From Sporosarcina luteola (GTDB lineage: Bacteria; Bacillota; Bacilli; Bacillales_A; Planococcaceae), in NCBI RefSeq assembly GCF_023715245.1, contig NZ_JAMBNV010000001.1, forward strand, positions 1,798,001-1,862,000: a stretch of 64,000 nt of DNA. Reading direction: 5' to 3'. Below are positions 1-8,784 of this stretch, piece after piece. The notes beneath the pieces are model-generated. The model saw nothing but the letters and a program-made list of their open reading frames with translations. It was not told the DNA's origin and made no database searches. The position numbers were made by a program, and so were the translations under genes. The stretch's first letter is position 1. Every line of letters begins with the position of its first letter.

Positions 1-121
1 GTCAAAACACGGTAAAGAAAGGCACTATTGTTGTCGAAAACTTTCCAATAGTGTATCAATAAAGCAGCGAAAAATACCGCTCCGGAATAAGTAGTCTTAT
101 GACATTCCGAAGCGGTATAGA
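1..121. other. Non-coding end of window downstream of tkt
   Basis: No gene is visible here. An 8-bp inverted repeat at 23-30 and 46-53 could form a hairpin, but it has no clear U-run in either direction. The tkt terminator occupies the right part of the stretch. Confidence 0.5.
71..117 (-). terminator. Rho-independent terminator of tkt
   Basis: The arms 75-81 and 111-117 pair perfectly (TACCGCT with AGCGGTA). An inner helix of 83-88 with 104-109 follows after one mismatch. On the minus strand the stem is followed by a short U-rich tail. It lies immediately after the tkt stop codon. Confidence 0.8.
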
Positions 122-2131
122 TTAATTACGACCGAGGATCGTTTTCATCTCACGAACGACATTTTCTTCAGTGAAGCCATATTCTGCAATAACCTTTTCC
201 CCTGGAGCGCTTGCTCCAAACGTGTCAATTGCAATGACTCCGCCTTCGTCACCAACATATTTATGCCACCCGAGGGAAGCACCCATTTCAATGGATAGGC
301 GTTTTTTGACTGCTTTCGGCAGTACGCTTTCTTTGTATTGCTCATCCTGCTGCTCGAACAAGTCCCAAGAAGGCATGGATACGACGGCAACGTCAATTCC
401 CTCTTCCCGGAGTTTCGCTTGAGCTGCAACAGCAAGGTTTACTTCAGAGCCTGTCGCAATGAGGATTCCGTCTGCCACATCTTTTTCGGCAGGAGAAATC
501 GTGTATGCTCCACGTTTCACGCCATCCATTGCAAGTTCAGCGGATTTCGGCAACACTTGCAAATTTTGACGGGATAATACAAGTACTGTCGGTCTGTTTT
601 TCGATGATACCGCAATATTCCATGCAGCCGAAGTTTCATTGCCATCCGCAGGGCGGATGACCGTTAATCCAGGCATTGAGCGAAGGGATGACAGATGTTC
701 CACAGGCTCATGTGTTGGACCATCTTCACCTACTGCGACGCTGTCATGCGTAAATACGTATGTGACAGGCATTCCCATAAGGGCGGATAATCTGATTGCC
801 GGTCGTACATAGTCGCTGAATACAAAGAACGTTCCACCGAATACATGCAAGCCACCGTGGAGTGCCATCCCGTTCAACGCAGTACCCATCGCGAATTCAC
901 GGACGCCGAACCAGATATTGCGGCCGCTGTAATCGCTTGGAAGGAAGTCTCCCGCACCTTTGATTGTCGTCTTATTTGAACCTGCAAGGTCTGCACTTCC
1001 TCCAAAGAAAGAAGGCAGTACATTTGCAATGGCGTTGATGGCATCTCCTGAAGCGGAGCGAGTAGCATGTGAAGAACCTGCCTCGTAAGTTGGAAGCGCT
1101 TCTTGAAGTCCTTCAGGCATTTCACCTTTGATTGCCGCTTTCAATTGTTTGGCCAAGTCAGCATGTTTGCTCTCGTATTGTGCAAACAGTTCGTTCCATT
1201 GCTGTTCCTTTTTGACGCCTAATTCATCGGTCGCCTCTTTGAATGCCTCGTAGACGCCTTCAGGGACACAGAAATCCTCTTCATATGTCCACTGGTAGTA
1301 TTCCTTCGTAAGCTTCATTTCATCTTCGCCTAGTGGTGCACCATGGACGTCAGCTTTTCCGGATTTATTCGGCGAACCGTAGCCGATGACCGTCTTCACT
1401 TCGATCATTGTCGGGCCGCCTGAATTGCCTTTCGCCTCTTCAATCGCTTTTGAAACTAGTTCAACATCATTGCCATCTTCCACACGGATATAGTTCCATC
1501 CGTATGATTCAAAACGTTTTCGGATGTTTTCTGTGAATGACATATCTAGTTCCCCATCTAAGGAGATGTCATTGCTGTCATAGAGGACGATCAATTTTTC
1601 CAATTGGAGATGACCTGCAAGGGAAATCGCTTCTGCTGCAACGCCTTCCATAAGGTCGCCGTCGCCGCAAAGTGCAAAGGTATGATGATCGACTATGTCG
1701 AACCCCGGGCGGTTATAAAGTGCAGCCAAATGCTTTTCAGCCATGGCCATTCCGACTGCCATTCCGATTCCCTGTCCGAGTGGACCTGTCGTTGCTTCGA
1801 CACCGACTGTATGGCCGTATTCCGGATGACCAGGTGTTTTCGATCCCCATTGCCTGAAGTTTTTCAATTCCTCCATTGGCAAACCGTAGCCGCTCAAGTG
1901 AAGCAGGCTATATAACAGCATGGAGCCGTGACCTGCAGAGAGGACAAACCGATCGCGGTTGAACCATTCAGGATTGGAAGGATTATGATGCAAATGCTTC
2001 GTCCATAGGGTGTAAGCCATCGGAGCTGCTCCCATTGGCAATCCCGGGTGGCCGGAATTCGCCTTTTCGATTGCATCGATGGATAACGTCCTAATCGTAT
2101 TAATTGCTAATTGGTCAATCTTTTCGGTCAT
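122..2131 (-). CDS. tkt: Transketolase
   Basis: This is a 669-residue thiamine-diphosphate enzyme of the non-oxidative pentose phosphate pathway. It moves two-carbon ketol units between sugar phosphates in the cytoplasm. The N-terminal domain starts with the family stretch [15 protein letters not shown]. The ThDP/Mg motif begins [13 protein letters not shown] near residue 156 and ends at YDSND. The pyrimidine-binding domain holds GVREFAMG and [16 protein letters not shown]. Length is normal for the family. The ATG start has AAAGGA about ten bases upstream. It is the last gene of the yneA-yneB-ynzC-tkt row, as in B. subtilis, but a 104-bp gap with its own possible promoter separates it from ynzC. 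Confidence 0.97.
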   Translation of the reverse strand: MTEKIDQLAINTIRTLSIDAIEKANSGHPGLPMGAAPMAYTLWTKHLHHNPSNPEWFNRDRFVLSAGHGSMLLYSLLHLSGYGLPMEELKNFRQWGSKTPGHPEYGHTVGVEATTGPLGQGIGMAVGMAMAEKHLAALYNRPGFDIVDHHTFALCGDGDLMEGVAAEAISLAGHLQLEKLIVLYDSNDISLDGELDMSFTENIRKRFESYGWNYIRVEDGNDVELVSKAIEEAKGNSGGPTMIEVKTVIGYGSPNKSGKADVHGAPLGEDEMKLTKEYYQWTYEEDFCVPEGVYEAFKEATDELGVKKEQQWNELFAQYESKHADLAKQLKAAIKGEMPEGLQEALPTYEAGSSHATRSASGDAINAIANVLPSFFGGSADLAGSNKTTIKGAGDFLPSDYSGRNIWFGVREFAMGTALNGMALHGGLHVFGGTFFVFSDYVRPAIRLSALMGMPVTYVFTHDSVAVGEDGPTHEPVEHLSSLRSMPGLTVIRPADGNETSAAWNIAVSSKNRPTVLVLSRQNLQVLPKSAELAMDGVKRGAYTISPAEKDVADGILIATGSEVNLAVAAQAKLREEGIDVAVVSMPSWDLFEQQDEQYKESVLPKAVKKRLSIEMGASLGWHKYVGDEGGVIAIDTFGASAPGEKVIAEYGFTEENVVREMKTILGRN

Positions 2132-2186
2132 TCAGAACATCCTTTCCCGTGCTTTATCTTGTAGTTGCAATTGTTATAGCATCTAT

Positions 2187-2215
2187 AGTGTAGTCAATAA
2201 ATAGATGAAATACAA
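2187..2215 (-). promoter_or_regulatory. Possible sigma-A promoter of tkt
   Basis: On the minus strand a TTGTAT-like -35 (2210-2215) and a TACACT-like -10 (2187-2192) are separated by 17 bases, upstream of tkt. Both hexamers depart from consensus, so this is only a candidate. Confidence 0.35.
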
Positions 2216-2235
2216 TCCATCCTATGTTTGGTTAT

Positions 2236-2469
2236 TCAGTTCAGGAACTTCTTGTTTCGAGCATCTTTCACTTTTTCCGGGGTGACGTCGTTGCCTTCAG
2301 GATCGATCACTTTGACGTTTTCGATTGTGTCCCGCATGGATGAACGGAATGTTTCAAGGTATTCTTTGCGTAGTTGTGTTTGTTCTTTTGCTTCTTCGAT
2401 TGATAGGCCGATTGTTTTTGACTTTTTGGATAGTTCGTTGATACGTTTAATTTTATCTTGGGATAACAT
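2236..2469 (-). CDS. ynzC: YnzC-type DUF896 small protein
   Basis: This 77-residue basic and acidic cytoplasmic protein belongs to the DUF896 (UPF0291) family, whose B. subtilis member is YnzC. The family core is visible as IKRINELSKKSK followed by EEAKEQTQLRKEYL, predicted as a helical hairpin. Position supports the call: in B. subtilis ynzC follows yneB and precedes tkt in the SOS-linked cluster. The start is the ATG at 2469 behind GGAGGAATTT; an upstream in-frame extension has no ribosome site and runs into a dispersed repeat. The molecular function is not established. Confidence 0.88.
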   Translation of the reverse strand: MLSQDKIKRINELSKKSKTIGLSIEEAKEQTQLRKEYLETFRSSMRDTIENVKVIDPEGNDVTPEKVKDARNKKFLN

Positions 2470-2514
2470 AAAATTCCTCCAGTTGTATTGTCCATCACTC
2501 AATTGTACAATGGA

Positions 2515-2603
2515 TTTCCGTTCCAGGCGGACGCTTTCCAATCGAACAGCGAAGGGTTCGATTTGCCGTATTTCTGCACTTTTTACAGAAATTAAGGCAG
2601 CCT
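2515..2603 (+). repeat. Dispersed intergenic repeat, copy 1 (89 bp)
   Basis: The 89 bases match 49409-49497 in the same orientation with three differences by eye, all in one hairpin (around 2579-2586). The element starts GGCGGACGCTTTCC after a short lead. It contains an inverted repeat ATCGAAC/GTTCGAT and a second hairpin with TTTCTG/CAGAAA arms. No coding function is apparent. Confidence 0.85.
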
Positions 2604-2694
2604 AGCACTTCAATCCTTATAGCCATAATACTAATTACAATATTACCACTAACAATTGAAGTGGAACTCATTAAAACTCTACTTTGAAGGTATA

Positions 2695-3699
<1,005 letters not shown>

Positions 3700-3726
3700 T
3701 AAAAACCCCTCCAAGAATGTTTGTTC

Positions 3727-3740
3727 GGAATACCTGTTCC
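3727..3740 (-). promoter_or_regulatory. LexA box at yneA transcription start
   Basis: Read on the minus strand this is GGAACAGGTATTCC, one mismatch per half from the Bacillus CGAAC-N4-GTTCG consensus. It lies just downstream of the yneA -10 element, where repressor would block initiation. Confidence 0.7.
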
Positions 3741-3741
3741 C

Positions 3742-3770
3742 ATTATAGGACAGGTTTTTTTAGAAGTCAA
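3742..3770 (-). promoter_or_regulatory. Sigma-A promoter of yneA-yneB
   Basis: TTGACT (minus strand, 3765-3770) and a perfect TATAAT (3742-3747) are separated by 17 bases. This is close to the ideal housekeeping promoter. It is expected to be strong when LexA leaves. Confidence 0.88.
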
Positions 3771-3779
3771 TAAAATCTT

Positions 3780-3793
3780 CGAACCTTTGTTTG
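3780..3793. promoter_or_regulatory. LexA box overlapping the lexA -35
   Basis: CGAACCTTTGTTTG matches CGAAC-N4-GTTYG. Its right end overlaps the lexA -35 hexamer at 3791-3796, and it lies upstream of the yneA -35. Confidence 0.85.
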
Positions 3794-3819
3794 CCAATCA
3801 CCCGAACACCTGTTATACT
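3791..3819 (+). promoter_or_regulatory. Sigma-A promoter of lexA
   Basis: TTGCCA (3791-3796) and TATACT (3814-3819) have a 17-base spacer, and two LexA boxes overlap them. This is the expected arrangement for lexA autorepression. Confidence 0.8.
3803..3816. promoter_or_regulatory. LexA box overlapping the lexA -10
   Basis: CGAACACCTGTTAT has a consensus left half and one change in the right half. It covers the spacer and first bases of the -10 hexamer. Confidence 0.75.
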
Positions 3820-3843
3820 CTCTTTAAGAAACAATTGTGGTGG

Positions 3844-3857
3844 CGGACCTTTGTTCG
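3844..3857. promoter_or_regulatory. LexA-box-like site in the lexA leader
   Basis: CGGACCTTTGTTCG differs from CGAAC-N4-GTTCG at one base. It lies in the lexA leader and is flanked by the 8-bp inverted repeat CAATTGTG (3832-3839) and CACAATTG (3858-3865), which could form a hairpin in the mRNA. Confidence 0.6.
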
Positions 3858-3901
3858 CACAATTGCTTATCATTGATTCTATTAATTGGAGGGGTGGAAT
3901 A

Positions 3902-4522
3902 ATGAAGAAAATTTCAAAGAGACAGCAGGATATCCTTACGTTTATCAAAGATGAAGTGAAGCTGAAAGGGTACCCGCCTTCCGTTCGTGAAATCGGAGAA
4001 GCTGTTGGACTAGCATCCAGTTCTACCGTGCATGGTCATCTGGCCAGATTGGAAAGTAAAGGTTACATTCGGAGGGATCCGACAAAACCGAGAGCAATCG
4101 AGGTGCTGGATCCCGAGGGTCTGACTGCACTGAAATCGGGAGTTGTCCACGTTCCGCTTGTCGGAAAGGTAACCGCCGGCTTGCCGATCACTGCAATTGA
4201 AAATATTGAAGAATACTTTCCTTTGCCGGATACGTACGGCACATCTGACGATAAATTGTTCATGCTTGAGATTGTCGGAGATAGTATGATAGAAGCCGGA
4301 ATTCTGAATGGGGATTATGTTGTCGTCAAACAGCAGCACACTGCCCATAATGGTGAAATTGTCGTTGCCATGACAGAAGAGGATGAAGCAACAGTGAAAC
4401 GCTTCTTTAAAGAGAAGGATTATTTCCGTTTGCAACCGGAAAACGAGTCGATGGAGCCAATCATCGTCAATTCTGTTTCCATCCTTGGAAAAGTAGTCGG
4501 CGTTTATCGCCAGATTCATTAA
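3902..4522 (+). CDS. lexA: LexA, SOS transcriptional repressor
   Basis: This 206-residue repressor has an N-terminal winged helix ([18 protein letters not shown], then [23 protein letters not shown]) and a C-terminal S24 self-cleavage domain. The Ala-Gly cleavage bond lies in GKVTAGLP. The catalytic serine is in VGDSMIEAG and the lysine is in EATVKRFF. RecA-stimulated cleavage lifts repression of yneA, recA and lexA itself. The start at 3902 follows GGAGGGG with good spacing; the frame is open upstream only through non-coding sequence. It is transcribed against ynbB and divergently from yneA. Confidence 0.97.
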   Translation: MKKISKRQQDILTFIKDEVKLKGYPPSVREIGEAVGLASSSTVHGHLARLESKGYIRRDPTKPRAIEVLDPEGLTALKSGVVHVPLVGKVTAGLPITAIENIEEYFPLPDTYGTSDDKLFMLEIVGDSMIEAGILNGDYVVVKQQHTAHNGEIVVAMTEEDEATVKRFFKEKDYFRLQPENESMEPIIVNSVSILGKVVGVYRQIH

Positions 4523-4540
4523 TTACCATTCAGCAATTAA

Positions 4541-4590
4541 AAATAGAGGATGACCCTGTCGACCTGAATCGACTAGGATCATCCTCTTTT
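4541..4590. terminator. Bidirectional terminator between lexA and ynbB
   Basis: AGAGGATGA (4545-4553) pairs with TCATCCTCT (4579-4587), with an inner GTCGA/TCGAC helix. U-rich tails occur on both strands, so it serves the two convergent genes. Confidence 0.88.
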
Positions 4591-4594
4591 CATT

Positions 4595-5860
4595 TTAATT
4601 TTCCACCCTATAGTCTTTCAGCAGGTTATCCATGGAGGACATAACTGCCGCCTTAACATGTTCATATGTCAATCCGCCTTGTACATAAGCCGTATACGGC
4701 GGACGAATCGGACCGTCTGCTGTTAGTTCGATGCTAGAACCCTGTATGAATGTCCCGGCAGCCATTATCACATCATCCGAATAGCCCGGCATATACGATG
4801 GTTCTGGCGCATAATGCGCATTTATCGGCGAGTTCTCCTGGATGGTCCTACAAAATGCAATCATCTGCTCAGCATTGCTGAAATTGACGGATTGTATCAA
4901 ATCGGTCCGCGCAGCTGAATAATGCGGAGTCGTATCAAATCCGAAGCTTTCCAAGAATGCCGCTGTGAAGAGAGCGCCTTTCACAGCTTGGCTGACGACG
5001 TGTGGCGCAATGAAAAAGCCTTGGTACATTTCCAATAGCGTATCAAGGGAGGCACCCGCTTCTGCACCGATGCCAGGAGATGTCATGCGATAAGCGCATT
5101 TTTTCACAAGATCGGCACGTCCTGCGATATATCCTCCGGTCCTTGCAAGTCCCCCGCCGGGATTTTTTATGAGTGAGCCCGCCATCAGATCGGCCCCAAC
5201 TTCAACCGGCTCTTTCGTTTCCACGAATTCCCCGTAGCAATTATCGACAAATACGATAAGGTCCGGGTTAATCGATTTGACAAAGCGTACCATTTCCCCG
5301 ATTTGTTCAATTTGGAAGGAAGGACGGTCCGAATATCCTTTTGAACGCTGTATGCCAATCATTTTCGTCTTGTTATGGATATTCTTCCTCACTTCTTCAA
5401 AATCGACTGCGCCATCTTCCTTCAAATCAACGTGCTTGTAAGTGATTCCATAATCTATAAGTGATCCTGTATCCTCTTCGTTTCCGGACACTATTGATTC
5501 CAGTGTGTCATAAGGTTTGCCTGTAATATAAAGGAGTTCATCCCCCGGTCGAAGTACTCCGAACAGGCTCAGTGAGATGGCATGGGTGCCGGAGATGATC
5601 TGGTTACGTACGAGACATGCTTCCGCGCCAAAAGTGTCTGCATAGACTTGTTCCAGTACATCCCGGCCGCTATCGTCATATCCGTATCCAGTCGAGCCGG
5701 TTAGATGAAAGTCGCTCACCATGTTTTTCCGGAAAGCTGCCAGCACCTTCCGTTGATTGTAAAATGCCGCCTTTTCAACTTCTTTAAAATATGGGGCAAG
5801 TTTTTGTTCAGCGGCTTCTGCCTTAGTTTCGATTTCCGAAGCAAATTCATGTATCATCAT
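4595..5860 (-). CDS. ynbB: YnbB, PLP-dependent aluminium-resistance / methionine gamma-lyase family protein
   Basis: This 421-residue fold-type I PLP protein belongs to the family annotated as aluminium resistance or methionine gamma-lyase-like; the true substrate is unproven. The PLP region is seen in GTHAISLSLFGVLRPGDELLY, the aspartate in VFVDNCYGEFVE, and the probable Schiff-base lysine in MAGSLIKNPGGG near residue 233. GAGG lies seven bases before the ATG. In B. subtilis and Staphylococcus ynbB precedes glnRA. Here it is directly convergent with lexA and glnRA is missing from this spot. Confidence 0.88.
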   Translation of the reverse strand: MMIHEFASEIETKAEAAEQKLAPYFKEVEKAAFYNQRKVLAAFRKNMVSDFHLTGSTGYGYDDSGRDVLEQVYADTFGAEACLVRNQIISGTHAISLSLFGVLRPGDELLYITGKPYDTLESIVSGNEEDTGSLIDYGITYKHVDLKEDGAVDFEEVRKNIHNKTKMIGIQRSKGYSDRPSFQIEQIGEMVRFVKSINPDLIVFVDNCYGEFVETKEPVEVGADLMAGSLIKNPGGGLARTGGYIAGRADLVKKCAYRMTSPGIGAEAGASLDTLLEMYQGFFIAPHVVSQAVKGALFTAAFLESFGFDTTPHYSAARTDLIQSVNFSNAEQMIAFCRTIQENSPINAHYAPEPSYMPGYSDDVIMAAGTFIQGSSIELTADGPIRPPYTAYVQGGLTYEHVKAAVMSSMDNLLKDYRVEN

Positions 5861-5957
5861 TTCATTTCCTCATTCCTACAAATAGTCACTATAATATCTT
5901 ATCAGTCTGTCTGGATTGGTCAATGGAAAATGACCGGAATTGGCAAAGCCTCTATTT

Positions 5958-5966
5958 TGATATACT
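5958..5966 (+). promoter_or_regulatory. Extended -10 promoter for the TRIC-like gene
   Basis: TGATATACT fits the TGn-extended -10 pattern, about 30 bases before the TTG start. The only -35 candidate (TTGGCA, 5940-5945) is two bases too close. Confidence 0.5.
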
Positions 5967-5998
5967 ATATGAAGTGTTTGGAGCAAGGAGGAACATCA

Positions 5999-6595
5999 TT
6001 GGCTTGGGAAGTATTCAGTTTTATCGGCACTGCGGCTTTTGCCATTTCGGGAGCTCTAATTGCACAGGAAGAGAAATATGATATTTTCGGAGTCTATATA
6101 TTAGGGATGGTAACAGCGTTCGGCGGAGGGGCTATCCGGAATGTACTTCTTGGGTTGCCTGCTTCTGTTCTATGGAGTCAAAATTTCCTCTTCATCGTCG
6201 CATCGGTTTTAATAACGTTCATTTTCTTTTTTTCAAAGACGATCATTAATCATTGGAATCGGTGGGGCACTTATTTTGACGCCATTGGATTGGCGGCATT
6301 CGCGATTCAAGGGGCTATGCTTGCGGTCAATATGAATATGTCATTATTCGCAGTAATGGTTGCTGCCGTGTTGACAGGTGCAGGGGGAGGAGTCATCCGG
6401 GATCTGCTCGCTGGAAGGCGCCCTCTCGTCTTTAAAAGGGACATTTATGCCGTTTGGGCAGCAGGGGCCGGGTTTTTCGTCGGTATCGGTCTTTACAGTT
6501 ATGATTGGGCGTTGTACGCATTGCTAGTAGTTGTCGCTGCCTTACGAATCCTTTCATATCAATATCACTGGGAGTTGCCTCGCAGTAATTCTTGA
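5999..6595 (+). CDS. TRIC-type (UPF0126) membrane protein, probable cation channel
   Basis: The 198-residue product is almost entirely hydrophobic, with about seven membrane segments and two copies of the UPF0126 glycine-rich signature: FGGGAIRNVLLG near residue 40 and GAGGGVIRDLLAG near residue 125. Bacterial members of this family are homologues of trimeric intracellular cation channels. The start is a TTG at 5999 with AGGAGG seven bases before it; the frame is open further upstream, but that extension is antisense to ynbB and has no ribosome site. It shares a bidirectional terminator with hfq. The ion carried here is unknown. Confidence 0.85.
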   Translation: MAWEVFSFIGTAAFAISGALIAQEEKYDIFGVYILGMVTAFGGGAIRNVLLGLPASVLWSQNFLFIVASVLITFIFFFSKTIINHWNRWGTYFDAIGLAAFAIQGAMLAVNMNMSLFAVMVAAVLTGAGGGVIRDLLAGRRPLVFKRDIYAVWAAGAGFFVGIGLYSYDWALYALLVVVAALRILSYQYHWELPRSNS

Positions 6596-6610
6596 TATTC
6601 CAAATGGAAA

Positions 6611-6639
6611 AAGGAACAGGTTAATTGAACCTGTTCCTT
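6611..6639. terminator. Bidirectional terminator between the TRIC-like gene and hfq
   Basis: AAGGAACAGGTT and AACCTGTTCCTT form a perfect 12-bp stem with a 5-base loop. It sits between convergent genes. Confidence 0.85.
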
Positions 6640-6656
6640 CATTGGGACATATGTTT

Positions 6657-6881
6657 TTATTCCTCGTCCTTCAAAACTACAGGCTTAGCAGGTACATACG
6701 TCGATATTGCATGCTTGTAGATCAATTGCTGCTTGCCGTCTGATTCCAAAAGTACGGTGTAATTATCATATGATTTGATAAGGCCTTTCAACTGAAAACC
6801 ATTTAGTAGGAATACAGTGACAAACGTGTTGTTTTTCCGTAGTGAGTTCAAAAATGTTTCTTGCATATTACCTTGTGACAT
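6657..6881 (-). CDS. hfq: Hfq RNA chaperone
   Basis: The 74-residue Sm-like protein forms a hexameric ring that binds RNA. The Sm1 motif is seen in [15 protein letters not shown] and the Sm2 motif in [12 protein letters not shown], which includes the conserved YKHA. Like other Bacillus Hfq proteins it has almost no C-terminal tail. The ATG has GGAGG upstream. It follows miaA by 41 bases, the standard miaA-hfq pair. In this phylum its role in small-RNA regulation is weaker than in enterobacteria. Confidence 0.96.
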   Translation of the reverse strand: MSQGNMQETFLNSLRKNNTFVTVFLLNGFQLKGLIKSYDNYTVLLESDGKQQLIYKHAISTYVPAKPVVLKDEE

Positions 6882-6922
6882 ACACCCCAGCCTCCAATTA
6901 CTTCTATATTTCTCTTGCCTTT

Positions 6923-7873
6923 TTACTTATTCGATTCCGCCTCTTCAAAACCCTTCAAAATTGATATAATTTCATCGACAATCTTTTCTTTATCCGAATT
7001 TGCATCGAACCAGCTGATTTTCACTTTGTTCCTAAAATATGTCATTTGACGTTTCGCATAATGACGAGTATTTTTCTTTATTAACTCTATTGCATCATCT
7101 AATGAGATGACGCCTTCAAAATATTGATACAGCTCCTTATATCCAATCGCCTGGACCGACTGGACATTTCGGATGCCCTTTTCCCATAAACCTCTAGCTT
7201 CTTCCAGCAGCCCATCTTCCATCATTTGATCGACCCTTACATCGATTCGCTTGTAGAGAATTTCCCGGTCCAATGTAAGGCCGACGATTAAATGATCAAA
7301 AAAGAGCGCCTCACCTGCCCCTTGTTCATGCTCATTCTTCGTTTTTCCAGTCACTTGGATGATTTCGAGCGCACGTATCAAACGGCGGTGATTATTCGGA
7401 TGAATTTTTTCTGCACTAGCAGGATCCATTTTCTGAAGCCGATGATACAGACGTTCCGCGCCGCCTTCCGACTCGAGTTCTTTTTCCAATTCAGCCCTGA
7501 CGTTATCGTCTCCCGCCTCTTCGGTAAATCTGAAATCGAAGAGGACCGACTGGATGTACAAGCCCGTTCCGCCGACAATGATCGGCTGTTTGCCTCGGCT
7601 TCGGATCTCTTCAATACAGTTACGCACAGTCGACTGATATTCCGCTACGGAAAACGAATCAGAAGGCTCCTTAATGTCGAAGAGATGATGGGGAATCCCT
7701 TCCTTTTCTTCTTCTGTTATTTTTGCAGTGCCGATAGATAACTCTTTATATACTTGCATCGCGTCCCCATTGATAATTTCCCCATCCAGCCTTTTGGCAA
7801 GCTCGATGCTTAAAGACGTTTTGCCCGATGCAGTCGGTCCTACAATTGCGATGACTCTATCTGATTGACTCAT
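6923..7873 (-). CDS. miaA: tRNA dimethylallyltransferase MiaA
   Basis: MiaA transfers a dimethylallyl group to N6 of A37 in tRNAs reading U-starting codons; MiaB, also encoded here, then methylthiolates it. The 316-residue protein has the P-loop [10 protein letters not shown] near its start, [18 protein letters not shown] and the C-terminal RQMTYFRN. The start at 7873 is chosen because its ATG overlaps the stop codon of the upstream hydrolase (ATGA), and the only in-frame alternative, a TTG five codons upstream, has no spaced ribosome site. Confidence 0.95.
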   Translation of the reverse strand: MSQSDRVIAIVGPTASGKTSLSIELAKRLDGEIINGDAMQVYKELSIGTAKITEEEKEGIPHHLFDIKEPSDSFSVAEYQSTVRNCIEEIRSRGKQPIIVGGTGLYIQSVLFDFRFTEEAGDDNVRAELEKELESEGGAERLYHRLQKMDPASAEKIHPNNHRRLIRALEIIQVTGKTKNEHEQGAGEALFFDHLIVGLTLDREILYKRIDVRVDQMMEDGLLEEARGLWEKGIRNVQSVQAIGYKELYQYFEGVISLDDAIELIKKNTRHYAKRQMTYFRNKVKISWFDANSDKEKIVDEIISILKGFEEAESNK

Positions 7874-8784
7874 TCTTTTATTATCCAATCCTTTATGAAA
7901 TTAAATACTTGTTCCCGATTCACTTCATTCAACATTTCATGGCGACCGCCTTCATATAACATGACTGTTATATTCTCATTTCCGGCATCAGTAAATTGTT
8001 GTGCTGCCTGCCAGACTCCCTTACCAGTATTGCCGACAGGATCGTCTAAACCAGAGAGGAGGAGGATTGGCAATCTGTTCGGAACTTTTCTTATGCAGTC
8101 CAAGTCATTGATTTTCGCAAGTCCATCAAAGAGATCGATGAAAAAACGGGTTGTCGGTACGAAACCGCATAACGGATCATTAATGTATTGCTCCACTTTT
8201 TCATTGTCTCTCGATAGCCAATCAAAAGGTGTTTTTGGTGTTCTGGCTATTTTATTAAACCCTCCGAATACCAATTTATTAATGAAATAGTCCGGTTCAT
8301 CAAACTTTGTTGCCTTGCCTTTCATTGACGCTAGAGCTTTTCCACCGATACGGCTTACACCAGGGTTGCCGGCAGTTCCTGAACAAATAAGCTTGTCTAG
8401 TTCCCTGCCGAATCTTTGGGCGTATCTCCTGGCTACAAATGACCCCATACTATGCCCGAAAAGGATTACACGAGGCGCTTGGAACTTGTTGCGGTAAAAG
8501 CTGATGATTTCATACGTGTCTTCAACGATCCGATCGAAGCCGACCGTATCTCCGAAATGGCCCAACTTCCCATTTAACGTGGCTGTATGACCGTGTCCCC
8601 GATGATCATGACCAGATACAGCAAATCCTTTGTCAGTGAGAAAAGTGATGAACTCTTCATATCGACCGATATGCTCCGCCATCCCGTGAAGTAGATGGAT
8701 ATGTGCGATAGGAGGATTGGCAGGTTGCGCATACACCGAATGGATGGAAAAACCGTCTGACATCGTCAACACCTGTTCATTCAC
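7870..8784 (-). CDS. Alpha/beta hydrolase, monoacylglycerol lipase / lysophospholipase-like
   Basis: This serine hydrolase of 304 residues has the nucleophile elbow FGHSMGSF near residue 112, a candidate catalytic aspartate in LLSGLDDPVG and histidine in EGGRHEML. The HGMAEHIGRYEEF stretch near the start is typical of the monoacylglycerol lipase/lysophospholipase (S33) group. It overlaps glpD (GTGA) upstream and miaA (ATGA) downstream, so it is translationally coupled with glycerol use. It could release glycerol or glycerophosphodiesters from lipids; that is inference. An internal ATG at 8763 has a better ribosome site (AGGTG) and may be the true start. Confidence 0.87.
   Translation of the reverse strand: MNEQVLTMSDGFSIHSVYAQPANPPIAHIHLLHGMAEHIGRYEEFITFLTDKGFAVSGHDHRGHGHTATLNGKLGHFGDTVGFDRIVEDTYEIISFYRNKFQAPRVILFGHSMGSFVARRYAQRFGRELDKLICSGTAGNPGVSRIGGKALASMKGKATKFDEPDYFINKLVFGGFNKIARTPKTPFDWLSRDNEKVEQYINDPLCGFVPTTRFFIDLFDGLAKINDLDCIRKVPNRLPILLLSGLDDPVGNTGKGVWQAAQQFTDAGNENITVMLYEGGRHEMLNEVNREQVFNFIKDWIIKE

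Noticed and set aside
1..60. Small RNA or terminator from the 23-53 hairpin
   Set aside because: There is no U-run or promoter, and the neighbouring gene is outside the window, so nothing can be assigned.
5705..5998. N-terminal extension of the TRIC-like gene
   Set aside because: The extension is antisense to ynbB. A good Shine-Dalgarno is placed before TTG at 5999 and the family signature begins there.
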